Shown here piece after piece: positions 51,541 through 60,901 of a stretch of 64,000 nucleotides of DNA; within the stretch, counting starts at the first letter, position 1; every line of letters starts with the position of its first letter. This stretch comes from Silvimonas soli. GTDB taxonomy: Bacteria; Pseudomonadota; Gammaproteobacteria; Burkholderiales; Chitinibacteraceae. The stretch lies in assembly GCF_030035605.1 (NCBI RefSeq), contig NZ_CP106736.1, forward strand, positions 2,418,001 to 2,482,000. Reading direction: 5' to 3'. A program made the position numbers and the translations under genes. The notes beneath the pieces were generated by a model, which had not been told where the DNA came from, made no database searches, and saw nothing but the letters and a program-made list of their open reading frames with translations.

Positions 51541-52236
51541 TCAACAACTCCGAGGCGTAGCCCGAAACCGCATCCGCTTGGCAAACAAATGCTCCGGCAC
51601 ACCGGCTGCCACAAACGGATGCGTGGACATCTGTACAAACCCCAGCCGGCGATACAGCGCAAACGCTTGGGTATTGCTCGCCAGTACATCCAGAATGATG
51701 TCCTGACCTTTACGTGCCGGGAGTTGTCCGCAGGTCATGGCGTGGCTGAATAACGCCGAGAACACGCCGAGCCCGCGCATTTCCGGCACTGTGGCGCAGT
51801 GGGCGATCAAGGTTTGGTCGCGGGCGGGTGAGGGGATTTCCCGTTGCAGCACCAGGCCACGACGCAGGATGGCGCCAGTCTGCCGCCAGCCAAAATGGCG
51901 GGTGAGTTGCGCGGCCAGATAGGGGCCGTTGAGCAAACTGCCGCGCCCGTCCTGAATACTCATCACCGCGACTGGCTGGTCCGCCAGCGTGGCGACCTGG
52001 TGGTGATGCCAGGAGAAATGGCCCAGCGGTTCTTCCAGCGCTTCTTGTAAAAATGCGATGCACGTCTGGCTATCAGCGCCCAGAAAATAGGCAAACTCGG
52101 CTTCACCAGCGGCGTAGATCAATTGGGCCAATACCGTCGCATCGCCAGCCGAGGCCTGGCGGTAGCGCAACTGGCTGGAGTGGAACGGCTGCAAGCTGCT
52201 GGCTGTGGGATAAACGATGACGTCGTGCGCATTCAT
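51541..52236 (-). CDS. GNAT family N-acetyltransferase
   Basis: 231-aa protein with the GNAT acetyl-CoA site in the second half: HCATVPEMRGLGVFSALFSH (motif A with RGLG) and NTQAFALYRRLGFVQMSTHP (motif B). The N-terminal part (LRYRQASAGDATVLAQLIYA) is also typical. Its start overlaps the stop of the phosphopantetheinyl transferase gene (ATGA), so the two are cotranslated and perhaps act in one pathway. Substrate unknown. Confidence 0.85.
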   Translation of the reverse strand: MNAHDVIVYPTASSLQPFHSSQLRYRQASAGDATVLAQLIYAAGEAEFAYFLGADSQTCIAFLQEALEEPLGHFSWHHHQVATLADQPVAVMSIQDGRGSLLNGPYLAAQLTRHFGWRQTGAILRRGLVLQREIPSPARDQTLIAHCATVPEMRGLGVFSALFSHAMTCGQLPARKGQDIILDVLASNTQAFALYRRLGFVQMSTHPFVAAGVPEHLFAKRMRFRATPRSC

Positions 52237-52865
52237 AACTGCAGCACCAACGGGCGAATGGTCACATTGATGGGGTGTGCCGCGACCACAGCCCAATACA
52301 GATTCGGCTCAACGACCCCGCTCGCCGCACAAGCGTCGTCCAGCAATGGCAGCGCGGCTGGTTCACCGTAGACATGTTCACGCAGACCACCCTTGAAACC
52401 CGCCTCGCGCAGCGTCCATAAGAGATAGAAGCGTTCTGCTTGTTCGGTCGCGCTGGCCTGTTCCACCCACGCCAGATCAGTTGCCGCATAAGCATGCCGC
52501 GCCAGCGCCAGTACGTTGCGCGGGCGGCCCAGTTCCAGATCCAGTCCGAGGCGGGTGTTTTGCGCCAATGCCAGCCCCAGCCATGGGCCGGTGTGCGATA
52601 GCGATACTGCCAGATCGGGTTGGCGGTCGATTATCGGGCTCGCCTGCGCCCGTTCCAGGATGTTGTTGACTGTCAGCGCGACGCCACTGAGTTCGCCAGC
52701 GGCCTGAGCCAGCAAGCAGCGGCCCAGCATGAACTGGCGCCGGCGTTGGACGTTGGCGATCTGACTCATCCGTGCGACGGCATCGTCCGACCAGGGTAGG
52801 GCGGACAGCGCGACATCGGTGATGGATGGATCATCAGCAAGAAGAAAGAGGGTTACCGCTGGCAT
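52233..52865 (-). CDS. 4'-phosphopantetheinyl transferase (Sfp-type)
   Basis: 210-aa enzyme that loads the phosphopantetheine arm on carrier proteins. The motifs are present in altered form: RRRQFMLGRCLLA (near residue 42), SLSHTGPWLGLALA (near 90), LGLDLELGRPRN (Mg-binding region near 107) and FYLLWTLREAGFKG (near 147), where the usual W-x-x-K-E has Arg in place of the first Lys. It is distinct from AcpS. No polyketide or peptide synthetase genes are near. Confidence 0.8.
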   Translation of the reverse strand: MPAVTLFLLADDPSITDVALSALPWSDDAVARMSQIANVQRRRQFMLGRCLLAQAAGELSGVALTVNNILERAQASPIIDRQPDLAVSLSHTGPWLGLALAQNTRLGLDLELGRPRNVLALARHAYAATDLAWVEQASATEQAERFYLLWTLREAGFKGGLREHVYGEPAALPLLDDACAASGVVEPNLYWAVVAAHPINVTIRPLVLQL

Positions 52866-52906
52866 GCCGCTCAGTTTACACGCAGCACACTGTCATGATC
52901 GTGGAC

Positions 52907-52937
52907 AAAAAGAGGCCCACCCCATCAAGGGGTGGGC
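52907..52937 (-). terminator. intrinsic terminator after the 48-aa secreted peptide gene
   Basis: Leftward GCCCACCCC (52937-52929), loop TTGAT, GGGGTGGGC (52923-52915), then CTC and five T. Perfect 9-bp stem. Confidence 0.78.
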
Positions 52938-53036
52938 GTTACGTCAGCGCTGGGGGGGTAGCGCCGATGTCAGACCCGGGCCGACCTGCTATTGCAACAG
53001 GCCAGCCCGGGGTCAGTCGGTCACGGGAGATAAAGC

Positions 53037-53183
53037 TTACTTCGTCAAACTTTGCGGAGCGCTCGCCGGAGTCGGGTCTGCGCCAGTGGTTGAGGTGGAA
53101 GTGCCTGCGGCATAAGCCACAGACCCGAGCATGACAGTGCCGGCAATCAGTGCGAGATTAAGCATGAGTTTTCGGATTTGCAT
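53037..53183 (-). CDS. small secreted peptide (48 aa precursor)
   Basis: The ATG at 53183 follows GGAG and starts a signal peptide (MQIRKLMLNLALIAGTVMLG up to AYA). The mature part is about 24 residues rich in Thr, Ser, Pro and Ala (GTSTSTTGADPTPASAPQSL). A strong terminator follows. I do not recognise it; peptides of this kind occur widely as uncharacterised envelope proteins. A GTG or ATG further upstream gives no better product. Confidence 0.55.
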   Translation of the reverse strand: MQIRKLMLNLALIAGTVMLGSVAYAAGTSTSTTGADPTPASAPQSLTK

Positions 53184-53348
53184 CGGTAAGCTCCTTTCCA
53201 ATGTGAAATCTGGATGTTTAAAAGACAACCTCAATCTGGAGGTAAGGCTACTAATGCAAGTGGCGTGCCAGCTTTAAATACTTATTGTTTTTCAATGTGT
53301 TGCGTTTGATGTCATGGATTTTTGTGTAATTGGGCCAGTATAAAAATG

Positions 53349-53372
53349 AAAAAACGTCGCCATTTGGCGACG
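53349..53372 (-). terminator. intrinsic terminator of the qseEGF operon
   Basis: Leftward CGTCGCC-AAAT-GGCGACG (53372-53355) followed by six T down to 53349. It lies 58 bases after the response regulator stop. Confidence 0.8.
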
Positions 53373-53429
53373 CATTATGAAATGCAGGGCAGAAAGGGTC
53401 ATATTCACGGCCTTTCGGCGCTGTCGCTG

Positions 53430-54806
53430 TCAGGCGACACCCTCGCCGGACTGGCGAAATAATCCCGGATTCAGCCCGTGTTTTTGCAGCAGTCGATAGA
53501 ACTCGGTGCGGTTACGCCCGGCGATGCGGGCGGCGTCGGTAACGTTGCCATCCGCCACTTTCAAGAGTTGAGTGAGATAGTCCCGCTCAAAGCGGATTTT
53601 GGCATCGTTGTAATTCAGAATGCCCTGCGCCGGTAGCCGCAAGGCCCGCTGGACCAGCGTGAGCGGGATGATCGACGCCGTGGCGAGTGCACACACTTGT
53701 TCCACCACGTTGTATAACTGGCGCACATTGCCCGGCCAAGCGGCGCAAACCAGCGCCTCCATGGCGTCGGGCGCGTAGCCAGAAACGGCCTTGCTGTAGC
53801 GCGCTGCCACCTGGCCCAGAAAATGCGTGGCCAGTAGCGGGATATCTTCGCGCCGCGCCGACAGCGGCGGCAGGGTCAGCGACACCACATTGAGCCGGTA
53901 GTACAAATCCTCGCGAAACTGGCCCTGGGCGATGGCGGCATCCAGATCGCGGTGAGTGGCGGAAATAATGCGCACGTCCACTGCCACCGCTTCATTGGCG
54001 CCCACCGGCCGCACGGCTTTTTCCTGCAACACGCGCAGCAGCTTGACCTGCAAGGGCTGCGGCATATCGCCAATTTCATCCAGCAGCAGGGTGCCGCCAT
54101 TGGCGGTCTGGAACAACCCGCGATGGTTGGCCAGCGCGCCGGTAAAGGCCCCTTTGATATGGCCAAACAGTTCGGACTCCAGCAGTTGTTCCGGGATGGC
54201 GCCGCAGTTGACTGCCACAAACGGGCCGCGTCCGCGTGGGCTGGCACGATGCAGCGCGCGAGCCAGCACCTCTTTGCCGCTGCCGCTTTCACCCTGGATC
54301 AGCACGCTGGCATCGCTGGCGGCCACCAGCCGCGCTTCGCCCAGCAACTCTTCCATGATCTGGCTGCGGCTGATTAAACCACTGCGCCAGTTCTGGTCGT
54401 TTTGCTGTGGCGAGCCACCGCCCGTTGAACTCAGATTCAACGCTTGCGCCACTTTATCCAGCAGCACGTGGGCGTCGAACGGTTTGGTCAGATAGCAGAA
54501 CACGCCGCGCTGCATGGCCTCGACCGCATCGGGGATCGTGCCGTGTGCGGTTAGCAGGATGACCGGCAAGCCAGGGTGGCGTTGGCGAATTTCTTCAAAC
54601 AGCGCCATGCCATCCTGGCCAGGCAAACGTACGTCACTGATCACCAGTTGCGGACATTCCACGGCGATTTGCGCCAAAGCCTGCTCGGCCGAGGCCACTG
54701 TGGTGGCGCGATAACCTGCGGCATCCAGCCGCAGTGCCATCAGCCGCAACATGTCTGCGTCGTCGTCAACAAACAGCAGGTGGGCTTTTTCCATGGGCTT
54801 GTTCAT
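53430..54806 (-). CDS. glrR: sigma-54-dependent response regulator QseF/GlrR
   Basis: 458-aa NtrC-type activator. The receiver domain has HLLFVDDDADMLRLM and the phosphorylated Asp in VISDVRLPG (near residue 57). The AAA+ domain has Walker A QGESGSGKEVLARALHRA (near 172) and the sigma-54 contact loop GAFTGA (near 217). The C-terminal Fis-type HTH contains DGNVTDAARIAGRNRTEFYR. Its start overlaps the qseG stop (ATGA). In enterobacteria the GlrK/GlrR system activates the small RNA GlmY; here the target is unknown. Confidence 0.92.
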   Translation of the reverse strand: MNKPMEKAHLLFVDDDADMLRLMALRLDAAGYRATTVASAEQALAQIAVECPQLVISDVRLPGQDGMALFEEIRQRHPGLPVILLTAHGTIPDAVEAMQRGVFCYLTKPFDAHVLLDKVAQALNLSSTGGGSPQQNDQNWRSGLISRSQIMEELLGEARLVAASDASVLIQGESGSGKEVLARALHRASPRGRGPFVAVNCGAIPEQLLESELFGHIKGAFTGALANHRGLFQTANGGTLLLDEIGDMPQPLQVKLLRVLQEKAVRPVGANEAVAVDVRIISATHRDLDAAIAQGQFREDLYYRLNVVSLTLPPLSARREDIPLLATHFLGQVAARYSKAVSGYAPDAMEALVCAAWPGNVRQLYNVVEQVCALATASIIPLTLVQRALRLPAQGILNYNDAKIRFERDYLTQLLKVADGNVTDAARIAGRNRTEFYRLLQKHGLNPGLFRQSGEGVA

Positions 54807-55363
54807 TCCTTGCGCGCCGGGGCGGAAGCTTTGTCGGCCATATCTTTCTCAATGTTTTTGAGCGCGTCCAGCTGCGTTTTAAGCTGGTCGGCACGGCGCT
54901 GGGCATCTTTGCCGGCGGTGGTTTGCTTATCCAGTTGGTCTTCCAGTTTGCGGCGATCGTTCCATTGCTGGCTCAGCAATTGCGCCAGCGGTCGCAACGC
55001 GTTGTCGGTGCGCGTCATGTTGTCGACCAGCGCCAGCGCCCGGGTCAGGTCATTGGGGTTACGGGTATGCGATAACAAAATGGCTTGTTTCAACGAGGTT
55101 TCCGGGGTCTGCAAGCCATTGGCCAGTTCTGCGGCGCGACGGGTCAGTTCTGCTGGCGGCAGCGCGCGCGTTTGCAGATAGAACTCGGTGCTGGTGCGAA
55201 TCGGGTCAGGCGGTGGTGCCGGGGCTGGCGTGGGCGTCACCGCCGGGGCAGAGGCAACCGGAGCCGGAATCGGCTTGCGGATGCCCCAGCCGCCAGCGCA
55301 ACCGGCCAGCAGTGCGCTGCACAACAACAGTGGGGTAAAGCGGGAGGACTTAATGATGATCAT
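54803..55363 (-). CDS. qseG: QseG-like outer membrane lipoprotein
   Basis: 186-aa lipoprotein with lipobox LLAGC (Cys 22), a Pro/Ala-rich linker and a C-terminal coiled-coil region (WNDRRKLEDQLDKQTTAGKD, then AQRRADQLKTQLDALKNIEK). It starts inside the end of the kinase gene (14-base overlap) and ends in an ATGA overlap with the regulator gene. In E. coli QseG interacts with the kinase QseE; place and build match. Sequence similarity of the family is low, so the call rests on context. Confidence 0.75.
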   Translation of the reverse strand: MIIIKSSRFTPLLLCSALLAGCAGGWGIRKPIPAPVASAPAVTPTPAPAPPPDPIRTSTEFYLQTRALPPAELTRRAAELANGLQTPETSLKQAILLSHTRNPNDLTRALALVDNMTRTDNALRPLAQLLSQQWNDRRKLEDQLDKQTTAGKDAQRRADQLKTQLDALKNIEKDMADKASAPARKE

Positions 55364-56777
55364 CGGGCAACGTAATCCTGAAACGGGCGCCGGGGCCGGT
55401 TGCGAGTAATTCAACCGCGCCGCCATGGGCCTCTACCAGCTCACGCACAATGGATAAACCAATGCCGTGACCAGGAGTGGCCGATGGCGGCTGCCCGCCG
55501 CCGCGATAAAACGGGTCGAAAATCCGGGGTATTTCTGCAATGGGCACGCCAGGCCCTTCGTCGGCGCATTCAATCAGCGTGGTGCCATCAGCCTGCATGC
55601 AAGACAGAGCCACCGTGCCGTTTTCCGGGCTGAAGCGGATGGCGTTGGATAACAAGTTACCGACCACCATACCCAGTTTTTCTGCATCGGCCGTAATCAC
55701 CGCATTGGGGCCAGTCACCGTGACTTGCAGATTGCGTGCTTGCCACTGCAGTTTCTGGTTTTCTACGGCGGATTCAATCACCGTGCGCACATCGGTACTG
55801 GCACGAGTAAGTCGGCGCGCCTGCCAGGCAATGGTCTGGTAACGCAGCAAATCTTCAATGCGGGTCTGCAGCGTTAATACGTTCTGCTGCAGGATGCCGG
55901 TGATCTCGCGCTGGCGTGGTTCCAGCGGGCCGATGATACCCTCGTCCAGCAAGGCGACACCTTCGCGTAATGCAGCGAGCGGCGTTTTGAGTTCGTGCGA
56001 AACATGCTGCAGCACGCGGGTTTTTTCTTCATCTGAAGATAACAAGCGCCGCCGCAACCAGTCCAGTTGCACGCCCAGTTGCCGTAAATCGCCCGGCCCG
56101 CCAATGACTACCGGATCGGCCAGCCGGTTCTCGCCCAGCTGATGAATGGCGGCCGCCACCCGGCGCAGTGGTCGGGCAAAGCCGAGATTCCACGCAATGA
56201 TCAGCAGCAATGCGATGGCGCCTACGGTGATCAGTTGCCACAGCAGCAAGGTGCGCTGGCGGTCCAGTTCCTGCAAGAATGAGTCGTTACGACTGGCGAT
56301 GCCATTGCGCGTGTCCTGCACGATCTCGTCATTGAGTTCGCGCAGATGCTCCAGCTGCGCAAACAGATAGTGCTGCTGCAGTTGGGCTTCGTCGAAAGAG
56401 CGGGCCAGCACGGACCCCGCAGTTTCTGCGGTTTCCAGCCACTCGTTAAACACTGGCGCCTGCGAGCCGGAAGCCACCTTGATGGCACGGAGCGCAGTTT
56501 GTGCGTCTTTCCAGGCATCCATATAACGGTCGCGAAATGACGGGTCATTCAGGATCAGGAACTGGCGCGCACTGCGTTCCATGGCCAGCGAGCGCTCTTG
56601 CAATCGCTGCGCCTGCTCGGTCAGCGTGGCCGCACTTTGCGAGGTGCTGCGGCTTTGCTGGCCCAGATGTTCCATCATCCACAGAGCGTTCACCGAGGTG
56701 CCGCCCAGCAGCAGCACGGTAATCAGGAACAGCGTTGCCGACCAGAATCCCAACGATTGCGGGAAGAACTTCAACAT
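55350..56777 (-). CDS. glrK: sensor histidine kinase QseE/GlrK
   Basis: 475-aa membrane kinase. TM1 (residues about 11-32), a periplasmic helical sensor (about 33-175), TM2 (about 178-197, LLLWQLITVGAIALLLIIAW), HAMP, the phosphoacceptor His in LQHVSHELKTPLAALREG (near 260), the N box LLSNAIRFSPENG and G boxes DEGPGVPI and GHGIGLSIVRELVEAHGG. First gene of the kinase-lipoprotein-regulator operon. It is divergent from the antiporter gene. Confidence 0.92.
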   Translation of the reverse strand: MLKFFPQSLGFWSATLFLITVLLLGGTSVNALWMMEHLGQQSRSTSQSAATLTEQAQRLQERSLAMERSARQFLILNDPSFRDRYMDAWKDAQTALRAIKVASGSQAPVFNEWLETAETAGSVLARSFDEAQLQQHYLFAQLEHLRELNDEIVQDTRNGIASRNDSFLQELDRQRTLLLWQLITVGAIALLLIIAWNLGFARPLRRVAAAIHQLGENRLADPVVIGGPGDLRQLGVQLDWLRRRLLSSDEEKTRVLQHVSHELKTPLAALREGVALLDEGIIGPLEPRQREITGILQQNVLTLQTRIEDLLRYQTIAWQARRLTRASTDVRTVIESAVENQKLQWQARNLQVTVTGPNAVITADAEKLGMVVGNLLSNAIRFSPENGTVALSCMQADGTTLIECADEGPGVPIAEIPRIFDPFYRGGGQPPSATPGHGIGLSIVRELVEAHGGAVELLATGPGARFRITLPDDHH

Positions 56778-57181
56778 GGGCAGTGCTCCGGCCTGTATGC
56801 CTTGGTGTGGAGTTTTTCAATGGCGCAACCACGCGCCGCAAAGTCCCGCCCCGACAAGCTTCCGACCGTTCTGACTTGCTGTTGGCCTCCGGCCGGTAAC
56901 GAATTGGCAGAGGCTTTTCTGATCGTTTTGTAGTTTAATCGTAGAACACGAGGATCAGACCATATCACCTGGACACCCTCGTCGCATGCGTGCAGTGCAC
57001 GCATTTTCAATCAGCATCGTTATTCTGGCCGCCGGTGCACAGTGCTTGTGCTTTGTATCTGCGGCAACCCTTAGTCCAGTCAGTTCACCTTGCGTCATTG
57101 CGCTGGCACCCGCCGTTACCCGGCCTGGCCGGTTGCTGCGGATACCGCGCCCCGAACTGCAAATCACCTGTGGAGCCTGGC
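56778..57181. other. 404-base divergent intergenic region
   Basis: Between the kinase operon and the antiporter. It must hold both promoters; an AT-rich stretch at 56915-56965 (TTTTGTAGTTTAATCGTAGA) is the best place. No gene is seen. Confidence 0.4.
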
Positions 57182-58378
57182 ATGCTTGATCTGGATTTTC
57201 TGCCATCCTTTCCCTTTGAATTCAATGTAGTCGCTCTTTTCGGCATTTTGCTGGTCGTCGCATATATTGGCGGCGGCGCAGTTCAGCGGCTGAAGTTCTT
57301 GCCGCGCATTACCGGGTTCACCCTGGTGGGTATATTGCTGGGCCAAAGTGGCCTGGGTTTGATCGACAGCGCCACGCTGCTCAAGTTGCGGCCCTTGCTC
57401 GATATTGCGCTGGGCGTGGTGCTGTTTGAGTTCGGTCAGCGGCTGGACTTCAAATGGTGGCGGCAAGATCGCTGGCTTGCAGTCAGCTGCGTCACCGAAA
57501 GTGTGCTTGGCTTTGCGCTCGCTTTCGGCACTCTGTTGTATCTGGGCTTGTCGCCGCTGGTTTCGGGCATGGCGGCGGCGATCGGAATTTCTACCTCGCC
57601 CGCGGTGTTCTGGATGATTGCTCGCGATGAACATGCCGAAGGCCAGGTGACTGATCGAGCCATGAACCTGATCGCCGCCAATGGCGTGATCGCGTTCATC
57701 ACCGTGGCCATGTTGCTGGTCATGCTGCATCTGGATCAAGGCGCGTCGCTCAAGCTGGCGATCCTGCACCCGTTGTGGCTGGTAGCCGGGTCCATTTTGC
57801 TGGGCTTTCTGATGGCGCGCAGCACCTTGTTTCTGGTGGGACTAACCAGCAAAACCGGCGATGGCCAGTTGGCGATTTTGATCGGCATGGTGTTGGCGGC
57901 CGTGGGTTTTGCCTCAGTTTTGCGTTTTTCTGTGTTGATTACCTTGCTGGTGCTGGGTGTGTTTATCAAGAACATGGACCGCGATCGCCGCGTCGCTGCC
58001 GTGGATATTGGCCGTTACGGCTATCTGTTCCTGGCTGTGCTGTTTGTGATTGCCGGCGCCAGTTTGTCCTGGCCCGCGTTAATGGCCGGTGGCTGGGCGG
58101 CTTTGGCTTTCACCGTGGCGCGCTTTGCTGGCAAATTTCTTGGCACCATGTTGATTAGCCCGTTCAGTGGCCTCGGGCTGCGTAAATCTGCCTGGTTGGG
58201 ACTGGTGCTGTTACCGGTATCGGGCACAGCGCTGGTGCTGGCCGAAGATATGGCCCGGCTGTATCCGGAATTCGGCATGACCTTGCGCGGCATTGTGCTG
58301 GGATCAGTGGCGCTGCTGGAGCTGGTTGGTCCGGTAGTCACACTCCTGGCATTGCGGCTGGCACGCGAAACCCGTTGA
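57182..58378 (+). CDS. cation/proton antiporter (CPA2, KefB/YbaL-type membrane domain)
   Basis: 398-aa polytopic protein with about 11-12 membrane segments. It shows RITGFTLVGILLGQSGLGLI, VVLFEFGQRLDFKWW and IGISTSPAVFWMIARDEHAE, features of the Na/H exchanger domain of CPA2 proteins. It lacks the C-terminal TrkA-N domain of KefB and KefC, so gating differs or a partner is needed. I chose the ATG at 57182; upstream sequence is not membrane-like. Confidence 0.86.
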   Translation: MLDLDFLPSFPFEFNVVALFGILLVVAYIGGGAVQRLKFLPRITGFTLVGILLGQSGLGLIDSATLLKLRPLLDIALGVVLFEFGQRLDFKWWRQDRWLAVSCVTESVLGFALAFGTLLYLGLSPLVSGMAAAIGISTSPAVFWMIARDEHAEGQVTDRAMNLIAANGVIAFITVAMLLVMLHLDQGASLKLAILHPLWLVAGSILLGFLMARSTLFLVGLTSKTGDGQLAILIGMVLAAVGFASVLRFSVLITLLVLGVFIKNMDRDRRVAAVDIGRYGYLFLAVLFVIAGASLSWPALMAGGWAALAFTVARFAGKFLGTMLISPFSGLGLRKSAWLGLVLLPVSGTALVLAEDMARLYPEFGMTLRGIVLGSVALLELVGPVVTLLALRLARETR

Positions 58379-58481
58379 GCGGGATAAACGGAACCGAGTG
58401 ACATGGATGCCAGCCAAACCCGGGAAGGGGGAGGGCTGGACACATCCACCCTGCGACTCAACTCGACAAGGCCTCGTATCG

Positions 58482-59609
58482 ATGGATGAAATGGATTTCC
58501 AGAGTTCCCCGCAGTTATCCATGGGCGTGGAACTGGAGTTGCAAGTGCTTAACACCCGCGACTACAACCTGACCCGCGGCGCGCCGGATTTGCTGCGTTT
58601 GCTGGCCAGAACGCCTTACAAGGACACCGTCAAACCCGAAATTGCCGAGAGCATGATCGAGATTAATTCCTCGATCCACACCCGCCACGACGAGCTGGTA
58701 CAAGAACTGCGCGGCATCCGCGACGAGATCGCCCGCCAGTGCGGCAAGCTCAATTTGACGGTGGCTGGCGGCGGTACGCACGCGTTTCACCAGTGGAGCG
58801 AGCAGCGCATCTTTGATATGCCACGGTTTCATCAGTTGTCCGAGTTGTACGGCTATCTGGCCAAGCAGTTTGTGGTGTTCGGCCAGCATGTGCATCTAGG
58901 TTGCCCCAATGGCGACGACGCGGTCTATCTGCTGCATATGTTGTCGCGGCATATCCCGCAATTCATTGTGTTGTCCGGCGCATCGCCGTTCTCGCAAGGC
59001 GAAGACACCGCGTTTCATACCTCGCGGCTGAACGCCATCAACGCTTTTCCGTTATCCGGGCATATGCCGTTTGTGCAAAGCTGGGCTGAATTCACGGCGT
59101 TTTTTGAGCGCATGAAAAGCTTTGGCGTGATTGGCAGCATGAAAGACTTTTACTGGGATATCCGCCCCAAACCGGGCTACGGCACGGTGGAACTACGCAT
59201 TTGCGACACCCCGCTTACCGTGGAAAAAGCCGCAGCGTTGGCGGCCTTTGCGCAATGTCTGGCTCGTTATTATCTGACGGAGCGACCGCAGCAACCCTCG
59301 CCCGACGTCTACGAGCTATACGCCTACAACCGCTTTCAGGCCTGCCGCTTTGGCGCGCAGGGGAACTTCATTAACCCGTATACCGGCGTGCACAGCGAAC
59401 TTGGTGCCGATATCGCCCAGACGCTGGCGCAAATGCGGCCCCAGGCGGAACGATTGCAGTGCCAACCCGCATTGCTGGCGCTGCAGGCGGAAGTACAAGG
59501 TGGTCAGGCTGACAGTCAGTGGTTGCGTGAGGTACTGCAACGTGAGCAGGCGATGAGCGACGTGGTGCGTCTGCAGGCCGAACGCTGGATGCAGCCGCAA
59601 CCGGGTTGA
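58482..59609 (+). CDS. ybdK: YbdK-type carboxylate-amine ligase (glutamate-cysteine ligase family 2)
   Basis: 375-aa ATP-dependent ligase. Conserved segments are MGVELELQVLNTRDYNL near the N-terminus, KPEIAESMIEINSSIHTRHD, GGGTHAFHQWSEQRIFD, GQHVHLGCPNGDDAVYLLHM and DFYWDIRPKPGYGTVELRIC. E. coli YbdK (372 aa) has weak glutamate-cysteine ligase activity in vitro; the true role is unknown. The start gives the usual length. It follows the antiporter by about 100 bases and may be cotranscribed. Confidence 0.9.
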   Translation: MDEMDFQSSPQLSMGVELELQVLNTRDYNLTRGAPDLLRLLARTPYKDTVKPEIAESMIEINSSIHTRHDELVQELRGIRDEIARQCGKLNLTVAGGGTHAFHQWSEQRIFDMPRFHQLSELYGYLAKQFVVFGQHVHLGCPNGDDAVYLLHMLSRHIPQFIVLSGASPFSQGEDTAFHTSRLNAINAFPLSGHMPFVQSWAEFTAFFERMKSFGVIGSMKDFYWDIRPKPGYGTVELRICDTPLTVEKAAALAAFAQCLARYYLTERPQQPSPDVYELYAYNRFQACRFGAQGNFINPYTGVHSELGADIAQTLAQMRPQAERLQCQPALLALQAEVQGGQADSQWLREVLQREQAMSDVVRLQAERWMQPQPG

Positions 59610-59661
59610 TCGCGTGACGAACCGGCATCGCGCCTGCTCGCCACGCCAACTACTGAGCGGA

Positions 59662-60711
59662 TCAGAAGAACGCCAGCAAGCCGATCGACAGCACCTTGCC
59701 GTTACCCGGCTGCGTTGGCGTCCAGCCGGTGGTGCCGGAGGTGGTGACAAAACCGTTCTGATCGTTGTTGTTGATGTACGCCGCTTCCGCGTACAGGATC
59801 GAGTGTTTGCTCAGGTTGTAGTCAGTGCCGATCTCGAACTGATCCGCCGTTTTGATCTTGCCGCCATTATCAAATTTGCCTTCAAACTGATGCACCCAAC
59901 CGGCCCGAGGCGTCCACACGCCTACGTTGTATTGGGCCATCAACATGGTTGAATCGCGTTTGAAAGCGCCGCGCGGATCGGTGGTGTCTTGCGTCGCATG
60001 CTGGTAGAGCAAGCCCACAAAGGCGCTATCCGTGGGGTACCACTGGCCGCCCAGCATATACGCCTGCAAATCGCCATCAGCCGACGTTGTCCCGGTAAAG
60101 TCGGTCACGTCCGCCAGACCGGTGCGAACCTTGTGGCTTTGCAAGATATACGCGCCGTACAGTTGAAACGCAGACTGTTTGAAGTGCGCGGCGCCAATGG
60201 CTGTGTAATCGTGATTGCCGCCGCTGACAAAGTTGTATTCGCCATCCAGCGTCAGCCCGCCCAGCGACGGGCTGGTGTACATCACCGCACCGGTATTGCG
60301 AGTGACATACGTGGCGTCATCGAATGTACTGGCCATGGTGACGTTGGATTCAAAAGTATCGAACTCTTCCACGATCAGATCGTAACGGCTCTTGCCGCGC
60401 CCGGAACGCAAGGTGCCCCAAGTGTCATCCTGCACCCCGATCCATGCTTCCCGGCTACCCCACTGACCGCTACTGCCGGTGAGCGCTCCGCTTTCCACTT
60501 CCCAGATGGTTTTGGCGCCGCCATCCCATTTATCGGTGCCCTTGAAACCAATCCGCGTACCCACATCCTGGTAAATGACGCTGGTGCCTTGCTTGCCGTT
60601 ATTACCCGTATCCACGTCGCCCGTGATGATGCCGTAGAGCGTAACGTCGGCCATGGCTGCGCCGGTCAGGCTCATCGCCGCGAGCGCAAGGGTGATCTGC
60701 ACTGTTTTCAT
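59662..60711 (-). CDS. outer-membrane porin (betaproteobacterial, porin_4 type)
   Basis: 349-aa beta-barrel. Signal peptide MKTVQITLALAAMSLTGAAMA. The mature start DVTLYGIITGDVDTGNN is the standard first strand of beta-type trimeric porins, followed by GTRIGFKGTDKWDGGAKTIW and the constriction-loop EAWIGVQDDTWGTLRSGRGK. It ends VLSIGLLAFF with a C-terminal Phe, the BAM recognition signal. Passage of small anions and nutrients is expected. I chose ATG 60711 for the signal peptide. Confidence 0.92.
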   Translation of the reverse strand: MKTVQITLALAAMSLTGAAMADVTLYGIITGDVDTGNNGKQGTSVIYQDVGTRIGFKGTDKWDGGAKTIWEVESGALTGSSGQWGSREAWIGVQDDTWGTLRSGRGKSRYDLIVEEFDTFESNVTMASTFDDATYVTRNTGAVMYTSPSLGGLTLDGEYNFVSGGNHDYTAIGAAHFKQSAFQLYGAYILQSHKVRTGLADVTDFTGTTSADGDLQAYMLGGQWYPTDSAFVGLLYQHATQDTTDPRGAFKRDSTMLMAQYNVGVWTPRAGWVHQFEGKFDNGGKIKTADQFEIGTDYNLSKHSILYAEAAYINNNDQNGFVTTSGTTGWTPTQPGNGKVLSIGLLAFF

Positions 60712-60901
60712 CGGTGTTCTCCGCAAGTTGTGGCCAGGTACAAATATCCAGCCAGAAAAAGGAAAGTGGTATTACCCGGTGATAGTGCAAAACCCTTATG
60801 CGCGCTGGTTTCGGCGGGGTCTGACTTACGAGTGGTATCTTTTTGAAGAAAATGTATTGTAATTGCAACAGCAACCGGCTGCGGCCAAATCAAGGCCGTG
60901 A

